A stretch of DNA of 64,000 nucleotides from a virus, in IMG/VR virus record IMGVR_UViG_3300030108_006260, positions 157,816 to 221,815 of that record; one strand, given 5' to 3'. Positions 40,635 to 50,175 of the stretch are shown piece by piece. Position numbers and translations under genes: made by a program. Positions within the stretch are counted from its first letter, which is position 1, and each line of letters starts with the position of its first letter. Under the pieces are notes generated by a model. It did not search any database. It saw nothing but the letters and a program-made list of their open reading frames with translations, and was not told where the DNA came from.

Positions 40635-41009
40635 TTACTTAGCTACCCACCCGGTATTAGTTGCAGACCCGGATTCTTTCACATAAAGAGTGGTCGATGC
40701 TCCACCCTCTTTATCAACATATAGATCACCAACTGACCCAATTACAGACCCATTTGGAGCACCCACCCCAGCAAGAACAACAGCCCCTCCTAATACAGAC
40801 TCTGCTCTGTTATCCTCGTTTGTGGACGTAGGAGAGGTAGACCACTCGATGTTGCCGCTAGCTGCCAGGCTTATAAGTTGGTCCCTACTGCGTTCGAGTT
40901 CGTCTGAGGTTAGTTGTAGTTGAATGGTCTTGTTGGGTCCCAAGACCCCTACTGTCGATCCAACAGGAAGACGACTTGATGTCTTGTTAGTAATAGTTAC
41001 TAGAGGCAT
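40635..41009 (-). CDS. Small fibre/decoration-like protein with shared N-terminal domain, 124 aa
   Basis: Residues 1-60 ('MPLVTITNKTSSRLPVGSTV', then 'LTSDELERSRDQLISLAASGNIEW') align with the N-terminus of the giant fibre at 41200 (RITNKTRSIIAV, then ISISDLDVLRPFLLSHREKGQIDF). The C-terminal part (GSVGDLYVDKEGGASTTLYV followed by KESG...NTGWVAK) is the strand module often found in phage fibre or capsid-decoration proteins. It is divergently transcribed from the giant fibre. Likely a head or tail decoration protein. Confidence 0.6.
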   Translation of the reverse strand: MPLVTITNKTSSRLPVGSTVGVLGPNKTIQLQLTSDELERSRDQLISLAASGNIEWSTSPTSTNEDNRAESVLGGAVVLAGVGAPNGSVIGSVGDLYVDKEGGASTTLYVKESGSATNTGWVAK

Positions 41010-41199
41010 TTTTTCTCCAAAAAAAAGTAGTTAGGGGGTGCTTCCCTGGATTTTCCAGTATATAACATCAGGGTCTCCCGTCTTTATCAATTAGGTACAG
41101 AAGCAGAGTAAGAGAGCCAGAGTAAGGTACCTAGTTACCCTTACTACTATGTAGTAAGCGCATGTTCCCTGTTAGTTTAGAATAACTTATATATCGTGC
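41010..41199. promoter_or_regulatory. Divergent intergenic region (190 bp)
   Basis: Separates the minus-strand 124-aa gene (start 41009) from the plus-strand giant fibre (start 41200). The minus-strand start has a good GGAGA ribosome-binding site about 7 bases away. The fibre ATG lacks a recognisable Shine-Dalgarno. Its last 17 bases contain an AT box (aacttatatatc) that resembles the TATA-like boxes upstream of other late genes. Divergent promoters are expected here, but I cannot fix exact -10 and -35 positions. Confidence 0.45.
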
Positions 41200-44100
41200 A
41201 TGAGTTTAAAGGTCAGAATAACTAATAAGACCCGCAGTATAATAGCGGTGAACAAGGTCAAGAGGAAAGTACCGCCTTTAAGTACTACTACTTTTGAAAT
41301 TAGTATATCAGACCTTGACGTACTTAGGCCATTCCTGCTTTCTCATAGGGAAAAGGGCCAAATAGACTTTGATGTTTTTAATGACCCGGGGTCTGTGGAC
41401 AGCAGTGACACTGAACTTGTTACACTAGCGGACATACCTGACGTAATACCGGGAGGTGGAGGATCATCTGACGCATTAGATATATCCTACGATAATACTG
41501 CATCAGGATTAACAGCTACCAACGTAAAGGAAGCCATTGACGAAGTGGTATCCGCAGGGGGCTCCGGAACGGACAACCAGACAGCGTCTGAAGTTCCTTT
41601 CACACCTGCTGGTAACCTGACGTCCACTAATACTCAAGCTGCGTTAGAGGAGCTAGATGCAGAAAAAATAGATGTTGCTCATTTAGGGACAGGAGGTGCA
41701 GCACACGCTAGTGCCACTACCAGCACTGCTGGCTTCATGTCCTCTACGGACAAAGTTAAACTAAATAGCATAGAGTCCGGTGCTGACGTAACAGACACTG
41801 CTAACGTCACGTCAGCCGGAGCGCTCATGCGCTCAGGCGGAACCATGACCGGCAATATTGTCATGTCTCCGTCACAAACAGTAGATGGCAGAGATCTGTC
41901 TGTAGACGGTGCCAAGTTAGATGGAATAGAGCCTGGAGCGGACGTAACAGACGCATCGAATGTCACTCTTGCTGGAGCGCTCATGCGTACTGGCGGTACC
42001 ATGACAGGTGATGTGGTATTTAGCGGGAGTCAAACATTCGACGGTCGTGATGTGTCCGTTGATGGATCCAAGTTAGATGGCATAGAACCAGGAGCCGAAG
42101 TTAACACAGTGGATACTGTGTTCGGACGCACCGGAAATGTAGTTGCAACAGCAGGAGACTACGAAGCAAGCGAGGTTAGCTATGACAACACTACTAGCGG
42201 ACTAACAGCTACTGATGTTAAGGCCGCTATTGATGAGGTAGCAGCAAGTGTAGGAGGGGGAGGAACTGACGACCAAACAGCAGCCGAAGTACCTTTTACA
42301 CCCTCCGGAAATTTATCGTCAACAGATGTACAAGATGCCCTAGAGGAGCTGGACTCTGAGAAGTTATCAACCACCCATGCAGGAACGGGCGGTACTTCCC
42401 ATGCAAATGCCACTACCGGCACTGCTGGCTTCATGTCTAGTGGAGACAAGACTAAGCTAAACAGTATAGAGACAAACGCTGACGTAACGGACACCGCTAA
42501 TGTCACGTCAGCCGGAGCGCTTATGCGCTCTGGCGGCACTATGACAGGCAATATTGTTATGTCAGGCGCCCAGACGGTAGACGGAAGAGACCTGTCTTCG
42601 GACGGTTCCAAGTTAGACGGTATCGAGTCCGGTGCTGACGTAACAGACACTGCTAATGTCACTTCAGCCGGAGCGCTCATGCGCTCAGGCGGAACCATGA
42701 CGGGTGACATTGTATTCAATGCCAGTCAAACGTTTGACGGTAGGGACCTTTCAGTAGACGGGTCCAAGCTAGATGGGATCGAGCCTGGGGCTGAAGTTAA
42801 CACGGTAGATACAGTTCATGGAAGAACTGGTGACATAGTTGCTGTTGCTGGAGATTATTCAGCAGACGAAGTCAGCTATGATAACGCAACGTCAGGACTA
42901 ACAGCCACTGACGTCAAAGCAGCTATTGACGAGTTAGCTGCGAGCGGAGGAGGGGGAGGTACCGATGACCAGACAGCAGCAGAAGTACCATTTACTCCCG
43001 CAGGAAACATAGCAGCAACTGACGTCCAAGATGCTATAGAAGAACTAGACTCTGAGAAGCTATCAGCTACCCACGCAGGAACAGGAGGAGCTGCCCATTC
43101 AAATGCCACTACTGGCACTGCTGGCTTCATGTCCAGTGGGGATAAGACTAAACTAGACGGTATCGAGTCCGGTGCTGACGTAACAGACACTGCTAATGTC
43201 ACTTCAGCCGGAGCGCTCATGCGCTCTGGCGGAACTATGACAGGCAATATTGTCATGTCTGGTTCCGAGACAGTAGATGGACGAGATCTATCTGTGGACG
43301 GTGCTAAACTAGACGGGATAGAGACAAACGCTGACGTAACTGACACCGCTAATGTCACGTCCGCTGGAGCGCTTATGCGCTCTGGCGGAACTATGACAGG
43401 AAACATTGTCATGTCTGGAGCAGAGACCGTAGATGGACGAGATCTATCTGTGGACGGTGCTAAGCTAGACGGGATAGAGTCCGGAGCTGAAGTTAACACA
43501 GTAGACACTGTTCATGGACGAACAGGAGATGTTGTCGCCGTAGCAGGAGACTATGCAGCAAGTGAGATTAGCTACGACAACACCACTAGCGGACTCACAG
43601 CAACAGACGTAAAAGCAGCTATAGATGAGGTTGTAGCAAGTGCAAGTACCGATGACCAGACAGCAGCAGAAGTACCATTTACTCCCGCAGGAAACATAGC
43701 AGCAACTGACGTCCAAGATGCTATAGAAGAACTCGACTCTGAGAAGCTATCGGCTACCCACGAAGGAACAGGAGGGGCGTCACACGCTAATGCCACTACA
43801 GGTACTGCTGGTTTCATGTCTAGCGGAGACAAAACTAAGCTAAACAGCATAGAGTCAGGGGCGGATGTAACGGACACTGCTAATGTTACATCAGCTGGAG
43901 CGCTAATGCGTTCCGGGGGGACCATGACTGGCAATATTGTCATGTCTGGAGCAGAGACCGTAGATGGAAGAGACCTATCGGTCGACGGGTCCAAACTAGA
44001 CGGGATTGAACCTGGAGCTGAGGTCAATACAGTAGACACTGTTTTCGGCCGAACAGGTAATATAATAGCAGTTTCTGGTGATTATGCAGCGAGTGAGGTC

Positions 44101-47100
44101 AGCTACGACAATACTACGAGCGGACTCACAGCCACTGACGTAAAAGAAGCTATTGATGAGTTAGCTGCAAGTGGTGGATCGGGAACTGACGACCAGACAG
44201 CGGCAGAAGTTCCATTTACCCCCGCTGGAAACATATCTGCAACTGACGTACAAGATGCCATAGAAGAGCTGGACACAGAGAAACTAGCAGCTACCCACGA
44301 AGGAACAGGAGGCGCGTCACATGCTAACGCAACTACCGGCACTGCTGGCTTTATGTCCAGTGGGGACAAGACTAAACTAGACGGTATTGAGTCCGGAGCG
44401 GATGTAACAGACACTGCTAATGTCACTTCAGCTGGAGCACTCATGCGCTCAGGCGGCACCATGACGGGTGACATTGTATTCAATGCCAGTCAAACGTTTG
44501 ACGGTAGGGACTTGTCTGTAGATGGCGCAAAACTAGACGGCATAGATCCAGGTGCTGAAGCGAATACAGTAGACACTGTATTCGGAAGGACAGGAGACAT
44601 TGTTGCTGTTGCAGGGGACTATGCAGCGAGCGAGGTTAGCTATGACAACACAACGAGCGGCCTCACAGCCACTGACGTAAAGGCAGCTATCGATGAGGTT
44701 GCTAGCTCTGTAACCGATGATCAGACGGCACTTGAGGTTTCCTTCACTCCGTCCGGAAATATAGCAGCGACAGATGTACAGAACGCTATAGAAGAACTAG
44801 ACTCTGAGAAGCTAGCGGCTACTCACGAAGGAACAGGCGGGGCTTCCCATGCGAATGCTACTACTGGCACTGCTGGCTTCATGTCTAGCGGAGACAAGAC
44901 TAAACTAGATGGCGTAGAGGCGGGAGCGGATGTGACAGACACTGCTAATGTCACGTCATCCGGAGCGCTTATGCGCTCTGGCGGCACCATGACAGGCAAT
45001 ATTGTCATGTCTAGCACAGAGACAGTAGACGGACGAGATCTATCTGTGGACGGTGCCAAGCTAGACGGAATTGAATCAGGGGCAGAGGTAAATACAGTAG
45101 ACACTGTTTTTGGAAGAACAGGAGATGTAATTGCTGTTGCGGGTGACTATGCGGCAGAAGAAGTCAGTTACGACAACACCACGTCTGGTCTTACAGCAAC
45201 CGACGTCAAAGCAGCTATTGACGAGGTAGCTGCTAGCGTAGGAGGGGGTACGGACGACCAAACAGCGGCAGAAGTCCCATTTACTCCTGCGGGGAACATA
45301 GCTGCAACAGATGTCCAAGATGCTATAGAAGAACTAGACTCTGAGAAGCTATCAGCTACCCACGAAGGAACGGGAGGAGCGTCACACGCAAATGCCACTA
45401 CGGGTACTGCTGGTTTCATGTCTGCTACAGACAAAGTTAAGTTGAATGGCATAGAGTCCGGTGCTGACGTAACAGACACTGCTAACGTCACGTCAGCCGG
45501 AGCGCTCATGCGCTCAGGCGGCACCATGACCGGAAATATTGTCATGTCAGGTGCCCAAACTGTAGATGGAAGAGATCTGTCGGTGGATGGCGCCAAGCTA
45601 GACGGAATTGAATCGGGAGCGGAAATAAATACAGTAGACACCGTTCACGGAAGAACAGGTGACGTGGTTGCTGTTGCAGGGGATTACTCTGACTCTGACA
45701 TCAGCGTAGATCCTTCTGGATTTAACGTAATCAGTTCGTCCGCAACTACACAAGCTCTCTATAACGCAGAAAATGACGCACGTCTTCTCGACGCTAGGTC
45801 CTCCGGAGTCAGGTTCTTCGACGGATTTGGATCAACAGGAGGCACTACAATAGCCGTTGGGGCAGGGTCAGGAGTTACATTAGATTTATCAACTGACCCT
45901 GTAAGCTATGCGACTCCTTCGTGGGGGGCCCAAACCCTAACTCCCCCTGCTAGCCAGATTAGTTTCTTGATATGCGATTCGGCAGGCACACTTTCATGGC
46001 TGTCAGCCGAGCCGACACCATCACAACGTAGAACATCCGTACTTATTGGAACCGTAGCTACTCAAGGAACCACCATAACGGCTGCAATCTCGAACGCAAT
46101 GCCCGTTCGTAACTCCATTCAGCAACTCCGAGATATGATGGAGGGTATGGGTAAGGTTAGGTTAGGGACAGGAACTGTCCCTCAACCTGTTACATCGACA
46201 CTGGGATTTACTGTAACCTCAGGTTCTATTCTGGTTCCTGGAATTTCAGTTGCATCAAACCCCAACAACCCTCACTCTTTTGTGTATCCAGGGTCTGCTT
46301 CTCCTGCTTCTTTTCAATATGCCACACCCTCAGGGTCTGACGGTGTAACTAGAACCGCAATAATACCTGACCAATACTGGAACGGTAGTACGTTGGTAAC
46401 GATAGGAGGAAACTCCAACAGGGCAGCAATACATACAATATATTTGTTCCCGTCTAGCAATATACGAGTAGCTAGGCCACAGCAGTTCTACTCTTCTATG
46501 TCAAGGGCACTTAGTGCCTTAGCTACACGCATATACACTACCCCTGCTGGTTATGAAGCTAACGGTTTTATCGTAGGTTACATCATAGCCAGAAGGAACG
46601 CTACAAACCTGGCTTCATCTTCGGATGCTCTATTTGTGTCAACAAACCAGTTTGGAGGAATTGGAGGAGGAACAGCAGGTATTATACAGGGAGTTACTAG
46701 CGTTAATGGTCAGGCGGGACCAGCTGTAACCCTAAACGAGTTTGTATCGGACGTGTTCCGCGTACAGGACAACACGGACACAACAAAAAAGATAGCATTC
46801 AATGCCTCTGCTATAACTACAGGAACAGTCCGTACAATTACGATGCCGGACGCAGACGTAGACCTTGGATCTCTCGGAGGAGGTGGAGGTGTTACCAGCG
46901 TAAACGGTGACTCTGGGCCTGCTGTAATTTTGAATGAATTTGAATCGGATGTATTCCGAGTTCAAGACAACACAGATACCACAAAGAAAATATCTTTTGA
47001 CGCGTCTGCAATAACCACGGGTACTGTACGAACGATTACGATGCCGGATGCTGATGTGGACCTGGGGTCTCTTGGAGGCGGGGGAGGAGGTCCGGAGGAA

Positions 47101-47808
47101 AGTACTGGCGCTAGAGACTTCAGCTCAGCGAACTACTATGCAGGAGCAGCAGGAACTGGTGTAGGAAACGCATCCGGATTTATAGGAAGCGCACTAGTAC
47201 GAATCAACGGAAGCTTTGCCGGATTAGGAAACCAAGTTTTCTTCGGAAATAACTGGTTCTTCATCAACGATGGTGGCTGGTACATCGGGATGAATGAAGA
47301 CAGATTTAAGTTTGGAGTAGGGCAGGCTAGCGATGGTGTGGTCCTTGAAAACTTCGTAAATGCGGAGTTACCTTCTTACAATATTTATGGAAGGCTATTT
47401 CTTGTAACTTTAGCCTACGATGGAACGGATGCACGCGGTTACGTTAATGGAGAACATTTTGTAACACTCACACCCTCAGGTGGATATGACACCAGCTTTG
47501 CATCTGACATGCTTATGCTAGGAAGAAGTAATAACGGAGGAGCAGCGGCTCCTTCGTCTGCCTGTTCCATACTTGGTGCCGGGTATTCCGAGGCCGTAAT
47601 AACGGAGTCAGAAGTTATCGACCATTTTGTAGCGTGTATGGAATCCGGGGCATTCGAAGACCTTCCGACTACAGGATTCGAAAATATGTATTCATTCGAG
47701 GGACTTAGCAGTGCGCCTGCTACCCTTAGTGATGTAGGATCTGCGGCTGACACAGACCTGACCCTGAACGGATCGTTGACTGTGTCCGACTTTACCACCA
47801 GGTGGTGA
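41200..47808 (+). CDS. Giant tail fibre, 2202 aa, seven tandem modules and a lectin-like tip
   Basis: Residues 1-60 are the docking-like domain shared with neighbouring proteins. Residues about 90-1500 are seven tandem modules. Each contains 'SYDN.TSGLTATDVK.AIDE', 'EVPFTPAGN', 'GTGG..HANATTGTAGFMS', 'GALMRSGGTMTGNIV', 'DGRDLSVDG.KLDGI' and 'NTVDTV.GRTG', motifs typical of long trimeric tail fibres (several are fibre/chaperone-family signatures). Two shorter 'GPAV.LNEF.SDVFRVQDN' repeats follow near 1835-1965. The C-terminus (about 1985-2202) is a concanavalin/LamG-like beta sandwich, likely the host-binding tip. No Shine-Dalgarno is seen before the ATG. Confidence 0.85.
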   Translation: MSLKVRITNKTRSIIAVNKVKRKVPPLSTTTFEISISDLDVLRPFLLSHREKGQIDFDVFNDPGSVDSSDTELVTLADIPDVIPGGGGSSDALDISYDNTASGLTATNVKEAIDEVVSAGGSGTDNQTASEVPFTPAGNLTSTNTQAALEELDAEKIDVAHLGTGGAAHASATTSTAGFMSSTDKVKLNSIESGADVTDTANVTSAGALMRSGGTMTGNIVMSPSQTVDGRDLSVDGAKLDGIEPGADVTDASNVTLAGALMRTGGTMTGDVVFSGSQTFDGRDVSVDGSKLDGIEPGAEVNTVDTVFGRTGNVVATAGDYEASEVSYDNTTSGLTATDVKAAIDEVAASVGGGGTDDQTAAEVPFTPSGNLSSTDVQDALEELDSEKLSTTHAGTGGTSHANATTGTAGFMSSGDKTKLNSIETNADVTDTANVTSAGALMRSGGTMTGNIVMSGAQTVDGRDLSSDGSKLDGIESGADVTDTANVTSAGALMRSGGTMTGDIVFNASQTFDGRDLSVDGSKLDGIEPGAEVNTVDTVHGRTGDIVAVAGDYSADEVSYDNATSGLTATDVKAAIDELAASGGGGGTDDQTAAEVPFTPAGNIAATDVQDAIEELDSEKLSATHAGTGGAAHSNATTGTAGFMSSGDKTKLDGIESGADVTDTANVTSAGALMRSGGTMTGNIVMSGSETVDGRDLSVDGAKLDGIETNADVTDTANVTSAGALMRSGGTMTGNIVMSGAETVDGRDLSVDGAKLDGIESGAEVNTVDTVHGRTGDVVAVAGDYAASEISYDNTTSGLTATDVKAAIDEVVASASTDDQTAAEVPFTPAGNIAATDVQDAIEELDSEKLSATHEGTGGASHANATTGTAGFMSSGDKTKLNSIESGADVTDTANVTSAGALMRSGGTMTGNIVMSGAETVDGRDLSVDGSKLDGIEPGAEVNTVDTVFGRTGNIIAVSGDYAASEVSYDNTTSGLTATDVKEAIDELAASGGSGTDDQTAAEVPFTPAGNISATDVQDAIEELDTEKLAATHEGTGGASHANATTGTAGFMSSGDKTKLDGIESGADVTDTANVTSAGALMRSGGTMTGDIVFNASQTFDGRDLSVDGAKLDGIDPGAEANTVDTVFGRTGDIVAVAGDYAASEVSYDNTTSGLTATDVKAAIDEVASSVTDDQTALEVSFTPSGNIAATDVQNAIEELDSEKLAATHEGTGGASHANATTGTAGFMSSGDKTKLDGVEAGADVTDTANVTSSGALMRSGGTMTGNIVMSSTETVDGRDLSVDGAKLDGIESGAEVNTVDTVFGRTGDVIAVAGDYAAEEVSYDNTTSGLTATDVKAAIDEVAASVGGGTDDQTAAEVPFTPAGNIAATDVQDAIEELDSEKLSATHEGTGGASHANATTGTAGFMSATDKVKLNGIESGADVTDTANVTSAGALMRSGGTMTGNIVMSGAQTVDGRDLSVDGAKLDGIESGAEINTVDTVHGRTGDVVAVAGDYSDSDISVDPSGFNVISSSATTQALYNAENDARLLDARSSGVRFFDGFGSTGGTTIAVGAGSGVTLDLSTDPVSYATPSWGAQTLTPPASQISFLICDSAGTLSWLSAEPTPSQRRTSVLIGTVATQGTTITAAISNAMPVRNSIQQLRDMMEGMGKVRLGTGTVPQPVTSTLGFTVTSGSILVPGISVASNPNNPHSFVYPGSASPASFQYATPSGSDGVTRTAIIPDQYWNGSTLVTIGGNSNRAAIHTIYLFPSSNIRVARPQQFYSSMSRALSALATRIYTTPAGYEANGFIVGYIIARRNATNLASSSDALFVSTNQFGGIGGGTAGIIQGVTSVNGQAGPAVTLNEFVSDVFRVQDNTDTTKKIAFNASAITTGTVRTITMPDADVDLGSLGGGGGVTSVNGDSGPAVILNEFESDVFRVQDNTDTTKKISFDASAITTGTVRTITMPDADVDLGSLGGGGGGPEESTGARDFSSANYYAGAAGTGVGNASGFIGSALVRINGSFAGLGNQVFFGNNWFFINDGGWYIGMNEDRFKFGVGQASDGVVLENFVNAELPSYNIYGRLFLVTLAYDGTDARGYVNGEHFVTLTPSGGYDTSFASDMLMLGRSNNGGAAAPSSACSILGAGYSEAVITESEVIDHFVACMESGAFEDLPTTGFENMYSFEGLSSAPATLSDVGSAADTDLTLNGSLTVSDFTTRW
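41485..45700 (+). repeat. Seven long direct-repeat modules in the fibre gene
   Basis: The 'GRTG' motif recurs at about 42124, 42823, 43519, 44048, 44586, 45116 and 45654. The intervals are near 700 bp for the earlier modules and near 530-540 bp for the later ones. Longer modules carry two copies of the 'GALMRSGGTMTG' block, shorter ones one copy, ten copies in all. DNA identity between copies is high: long identical or near-identical stretches at about 42965-43060 and 43655-43750, and about 42690-42750 and 44450-44510. That suggests recent duplication or gene conversion. Confidence 0.9.
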
Positions 47809-47822
47809 TAGAAATAGTGGTA

Positions 47823-48962
47823 TCAGACCAAACCGAGGCGAGAGAACAAAGGAAGTACTTGACTGTTTCCGCCGTTGACTGTCTGAACGCGAGTCACCAG
47901 GCTTGTTAGACCAAAATCGTAAGGACGGGTTGCGATGGCTCCGACAGAAACTCTACGTAAGGCGTTTCTCTTCGTCTTCTCTAGCTCAGAGTCCAGATAA
48001 TCCTTTAGACGACTCATAGCACTCTCGTAGATTCCTGTACGATCTACGTCAAGAGTAACAGTCTGACCAGAGAAACTGAAGCTAAGTTCTCCTTCACTGA
48101 GATACTGTGCTTGTAGTCCCCACCAGGCAGCAGCAGCGATAAGGAATGTGGTCATACCATATTGAGTAGGAAAAGAGTGCAGGCTCCATCCCGTAATGGG
48201 GTTGGTCTGGTTGATTATATCAACGCCTCTCTGAAGGTACCCGTACAGGTCTGCGTCAGAGTACGCCTGAACGTGGCCTATCTTTTTCTGTAGCTTGTCT
48301 ATTAGCATCCGGAAGTCAGGCTGTAGCTGCCAGAACAGCATCTCGGGGACCCGGATCTGCTGGATGAAGGTACTCGCAGGCGATAAGGGCGTCTGACGAG
48401 TGTTCCATACGACCATGTAGCTACCTGTTTGAGTCAGGGGAGCGGTATCTACGTAGTAGACGTAGTACTGACCCTGCTGCACTTCTTGCACAGTAGGCGA
48501 GAGGTCTGTCACTGTAGACCCACACATTAGGGATACCTTGACGCTATCTTGTCTGTCCTTGAACTTGATGAGGGACCGCTCAGATTGTCCACAGAAAGTA
48601 AGGTTGAAGTACTGTCTCTCGTCAGGAGTAGCTTCAATATTATCGCATATGACGAAGTTAGCAGATCGTGTAACTTGTCTGCCCCCGTTTGTGAGCATAA
48701 CCCACTCTATCTGCCAGGGAGTATCAGAAGTGGATAGCTCTGCGTCTGCTGGAACAAACCAGGAAAACTGCCAGCGACCGGGTGAGGCCGGGACTTGTGT
48801 AGCAACACCTGTCTGTATTGCCTCCTCAGTGGGAGACATGATTGAAAGAGAAGGATAAGCAGATGGGTCTGAAGGTAGAAGCGGCGTACCGTCCTCTTCT
48901 ATGAATAGCTCCTGAAATAGTACAGATGTACCGCGAACTACTTTTTGAGGTGAGGTGGCCAT
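47823..48962 (-). CDS. Virion structural protein with Ig-like part, 379 aa
   Basis: Beta-rich N-terminal half with two domain-like segments ('RWQFSWFVPADAELSTSDTP' and 'YYVYYVDTAPLTQTGSYMVVWN' fit Ig-like strands), then a helical C-terminal half with 'DYLDSELEKTKRNALRRVSVG'. The protein is in convergent orientation with the fibre gene, ending 14 bases from it. No family name is given. An adaptor or neck role is possible. A perfect CTTATAAAAG box lies 10 bases upstream of the ATG on the minus strand. Confidence 0.65.
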   Translation of the reverse strand: MATSPQKVVRGTSVLFQELFIEEDGTPLLPSDPSAYPSLSIMSPTEEAIQTGVATQVPASPGRWQFSWFVPADAELSTSDTPWQIEWVMLTNGGRQVTRSANFVICDNIEATPDERQYFNLTFCGQSERSLIKFKDRQDSVKVSLMCGSTVTDLSPTVQEVQQGQYYVYYVDTAPLTQTGSYMVVWNTRQTPLSPASTFIQQIRVPEMLFWQLQPDFRMLIDKLQKKIGHVQAYSDADLYGYLQRGVDIINQTNPITGWSLHSFPTQYGMTTFLIAAAAWWGLQAQYLSEGELSFSFSGQTVTLDVDRTGIYESAMSRLKDYLDSELEKTKRNALRRVSVGAIATRPYDFGLTSLVTRVQTVNGGNSQVLPLFSRLGLV

Positions 48963-48972
48963 ATCTAGAGAA

Positions 48973-48982
48973 CTTTTATAAG
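48973..48982 (-). promoter_or_regulatory. Candidate TATA-like late promoter box
   Basis: The minus strand reads CTTATAAAAG, ten bases upstream of the ATG of the 379-aa virion gene. The identical ten bases occur on the plus strand at 60208-60217 before the portal gene. No -35-like TTGACA is seen at the expected distance. T4 late promoters (TATAAATA) have this look and are read by a sigma lacking region 4. The resemblance is suggestive only. Confidence 0.35.
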
Positions 48983-49043
48983 GGTTATCCTACTGGTAAC
49001 AGGGACTAAATAAGTACCCAAACGAACAAGCTAAAGGTAAATT
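48983..49043 (+). promoter_or_regulatory. Divergent gap upstream of the TTG-start gene
   Basis: A short region between the minus-strand virion gene and the plus-strand 376-aa gene. It contains 'ctaaaggtaaatt' just before the TTG at 49044, a weak ribosome-binding site (AAAGG) at suitable distance. A TATA-rich core overlaps the box at 48973-48982, so divergent transcription from one spot is possible. Confidence 0.35.
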
Positions 49044-50174
49044 TTGGGCGCAAATGGCTACAGACCTCCGGATGACGATAGAGTCGTATCCAAAACTGAC
49101 ATCCTAGGGGACTTACCCCAGAGGCATGCCAGAGAGGATCTAATTCCAATAATCGCCAGGGCTTCCCAAAACGCCAGCAACGTAAACCCTACGTATTTTG
49201 AATACTTCCAGAGGATTAAAACTGGAAGAAGATGCTCGTGTTGGACCGTAGAAACGGAACCAGCAGGTATATGCCCTTGTTGCTTTGGAACTGGAGTTGT
49301 TGGGGGCTACAACAAAAGGGGAACTAAGACACATGTGTTTGATGTCACACACCCTAAAACGAGCACAGCGAACATAAGTCCTGACTATAACCAAGTAACA
49401 CGTCCTTGTTACTGGTCCCTCATCAAAAGTGCTGTCTATGGGGTCATGGACTTTGACTTCGATATACGAAAAAACATAGGAGTCCTTGATACACTAGACA
49501 TCAAGGACTATTCCCCTGAGGGGACAGAAATTAACTACTGGGTCAAATCCCCTAGTGAGACAGAGTACAAGAGACTCACACACGAAGAGATCCAATGTAG
49601 ACTTGGACAGAAGAGAATTCAAATCAGAGTAGAGATGAAGAGAGTGTCACCTTCCTCACCTCTGCCTAAGTTAGTGTGCATAAGAGTAGCATATAGAATT
49701 ATACCTCTAACAGAGATACGCGTCAACATACCAAGAGCACAAGAGTCCCTAACACTTGAAGAGTTGGGAATATATCAAAGCTTCTCTAGCCAATCTTTCT
49801 GGCTAGACAACACTCTAAAAAACATCTCTACCGAAGACTGGCTATACAACACTTTAGACGGTACTCGGTGGAAAGTAATAGAGTCATCTGACAACAAGCC
49901 GCATGGGATACTTACGTCTTGGGATCTTACATGTAGGCTTATACAGAGCTACGAATCTTACTCACTCATACCCATAGGTAAGACAGTAACAAGTAAGCTA
50001 CCGGAGGCCGTAAAGTCAATACAAACTGATAAAGAGCTAGAAGATTTCGTCTACAAAAGTGACTCAAACCACCTTAGAAAGCCAGGTAACAGAGCACAGA
50101 CCTCCCAACCTGACGGTCCATACGTAACTCCACCCGGACAAACTGACGTTAGCAACAAGAAGAGAGAAGTGTAG
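49044..50174 (+). CDS. Virion/neck protein with zinc-ribbon, TTG start, 376 aa
   Basis: Starts with TTG after an AAAGGT-like site; no ATG in frame is closer. Residues about 62-86 form a zinc ribbon ('RCSCWTVETEPAGICPCCFG', a CxC...CxxC set). The rest is a beta-rich domain ('NYWVKSPSETEYKRL', 'IRVAYRIIPLTEIRVNIPRAQ'). The C-terminus is Pro/Lys/Thr-rich and flexible. Zinc ribbons of this kind are seen in several large-phage head/tail connector proteins. The role is inferred from its placement ahead of late small genes. Confidence 0.6.
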   Translation: MGANGYRPPDDDRVVSKTDILGDLPQRHAREDLIPIIARASQNASNVNPTYFEYFQRIKTGRRCSCWTVETEPAGICPCCFGTGVVGGYNKRGTKTHVFDVTHPKTSTANISPDYNQVTRPCYWSLIKSAVYGVMDFDFDIRKNIGVLDTLDIKDYSPEGTEINYWVKSPSETEYKRLTHEEIQCRLGQKRIQIRVEMKRVSPSSPLPKLVCIRVAYRIIPLTEIRVNIPRAQESLTLEELGIYQSFSSQSFWLDNTLKNISTEDWLYNTLDGTRWKVIESSDNKPHGILTSWDLTCRLIQSYESYSLIPIGKTVTSKLPEAVKSIQTDKELEDFVYKSDSNHLRKPGNRAQTSQPDGPYVTPPGQTDVSNKKREV

Positions 50175-50175
50175 T

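Noticed and set aside
41679-45641. Long minus-strand reading frames within the fibre repeats (Val/Ser/Pro-rich)
   Set aside because: They are shadows of the repeat modules in the opposite frame, repeat with them, and have no separate start signals.
41010-47822. Invertible fibre cassette, since the fibre gene runs opposite to its neighbours
   Set aside because: I see no long inverted repeats at both ends and no recombinase gene nearby.
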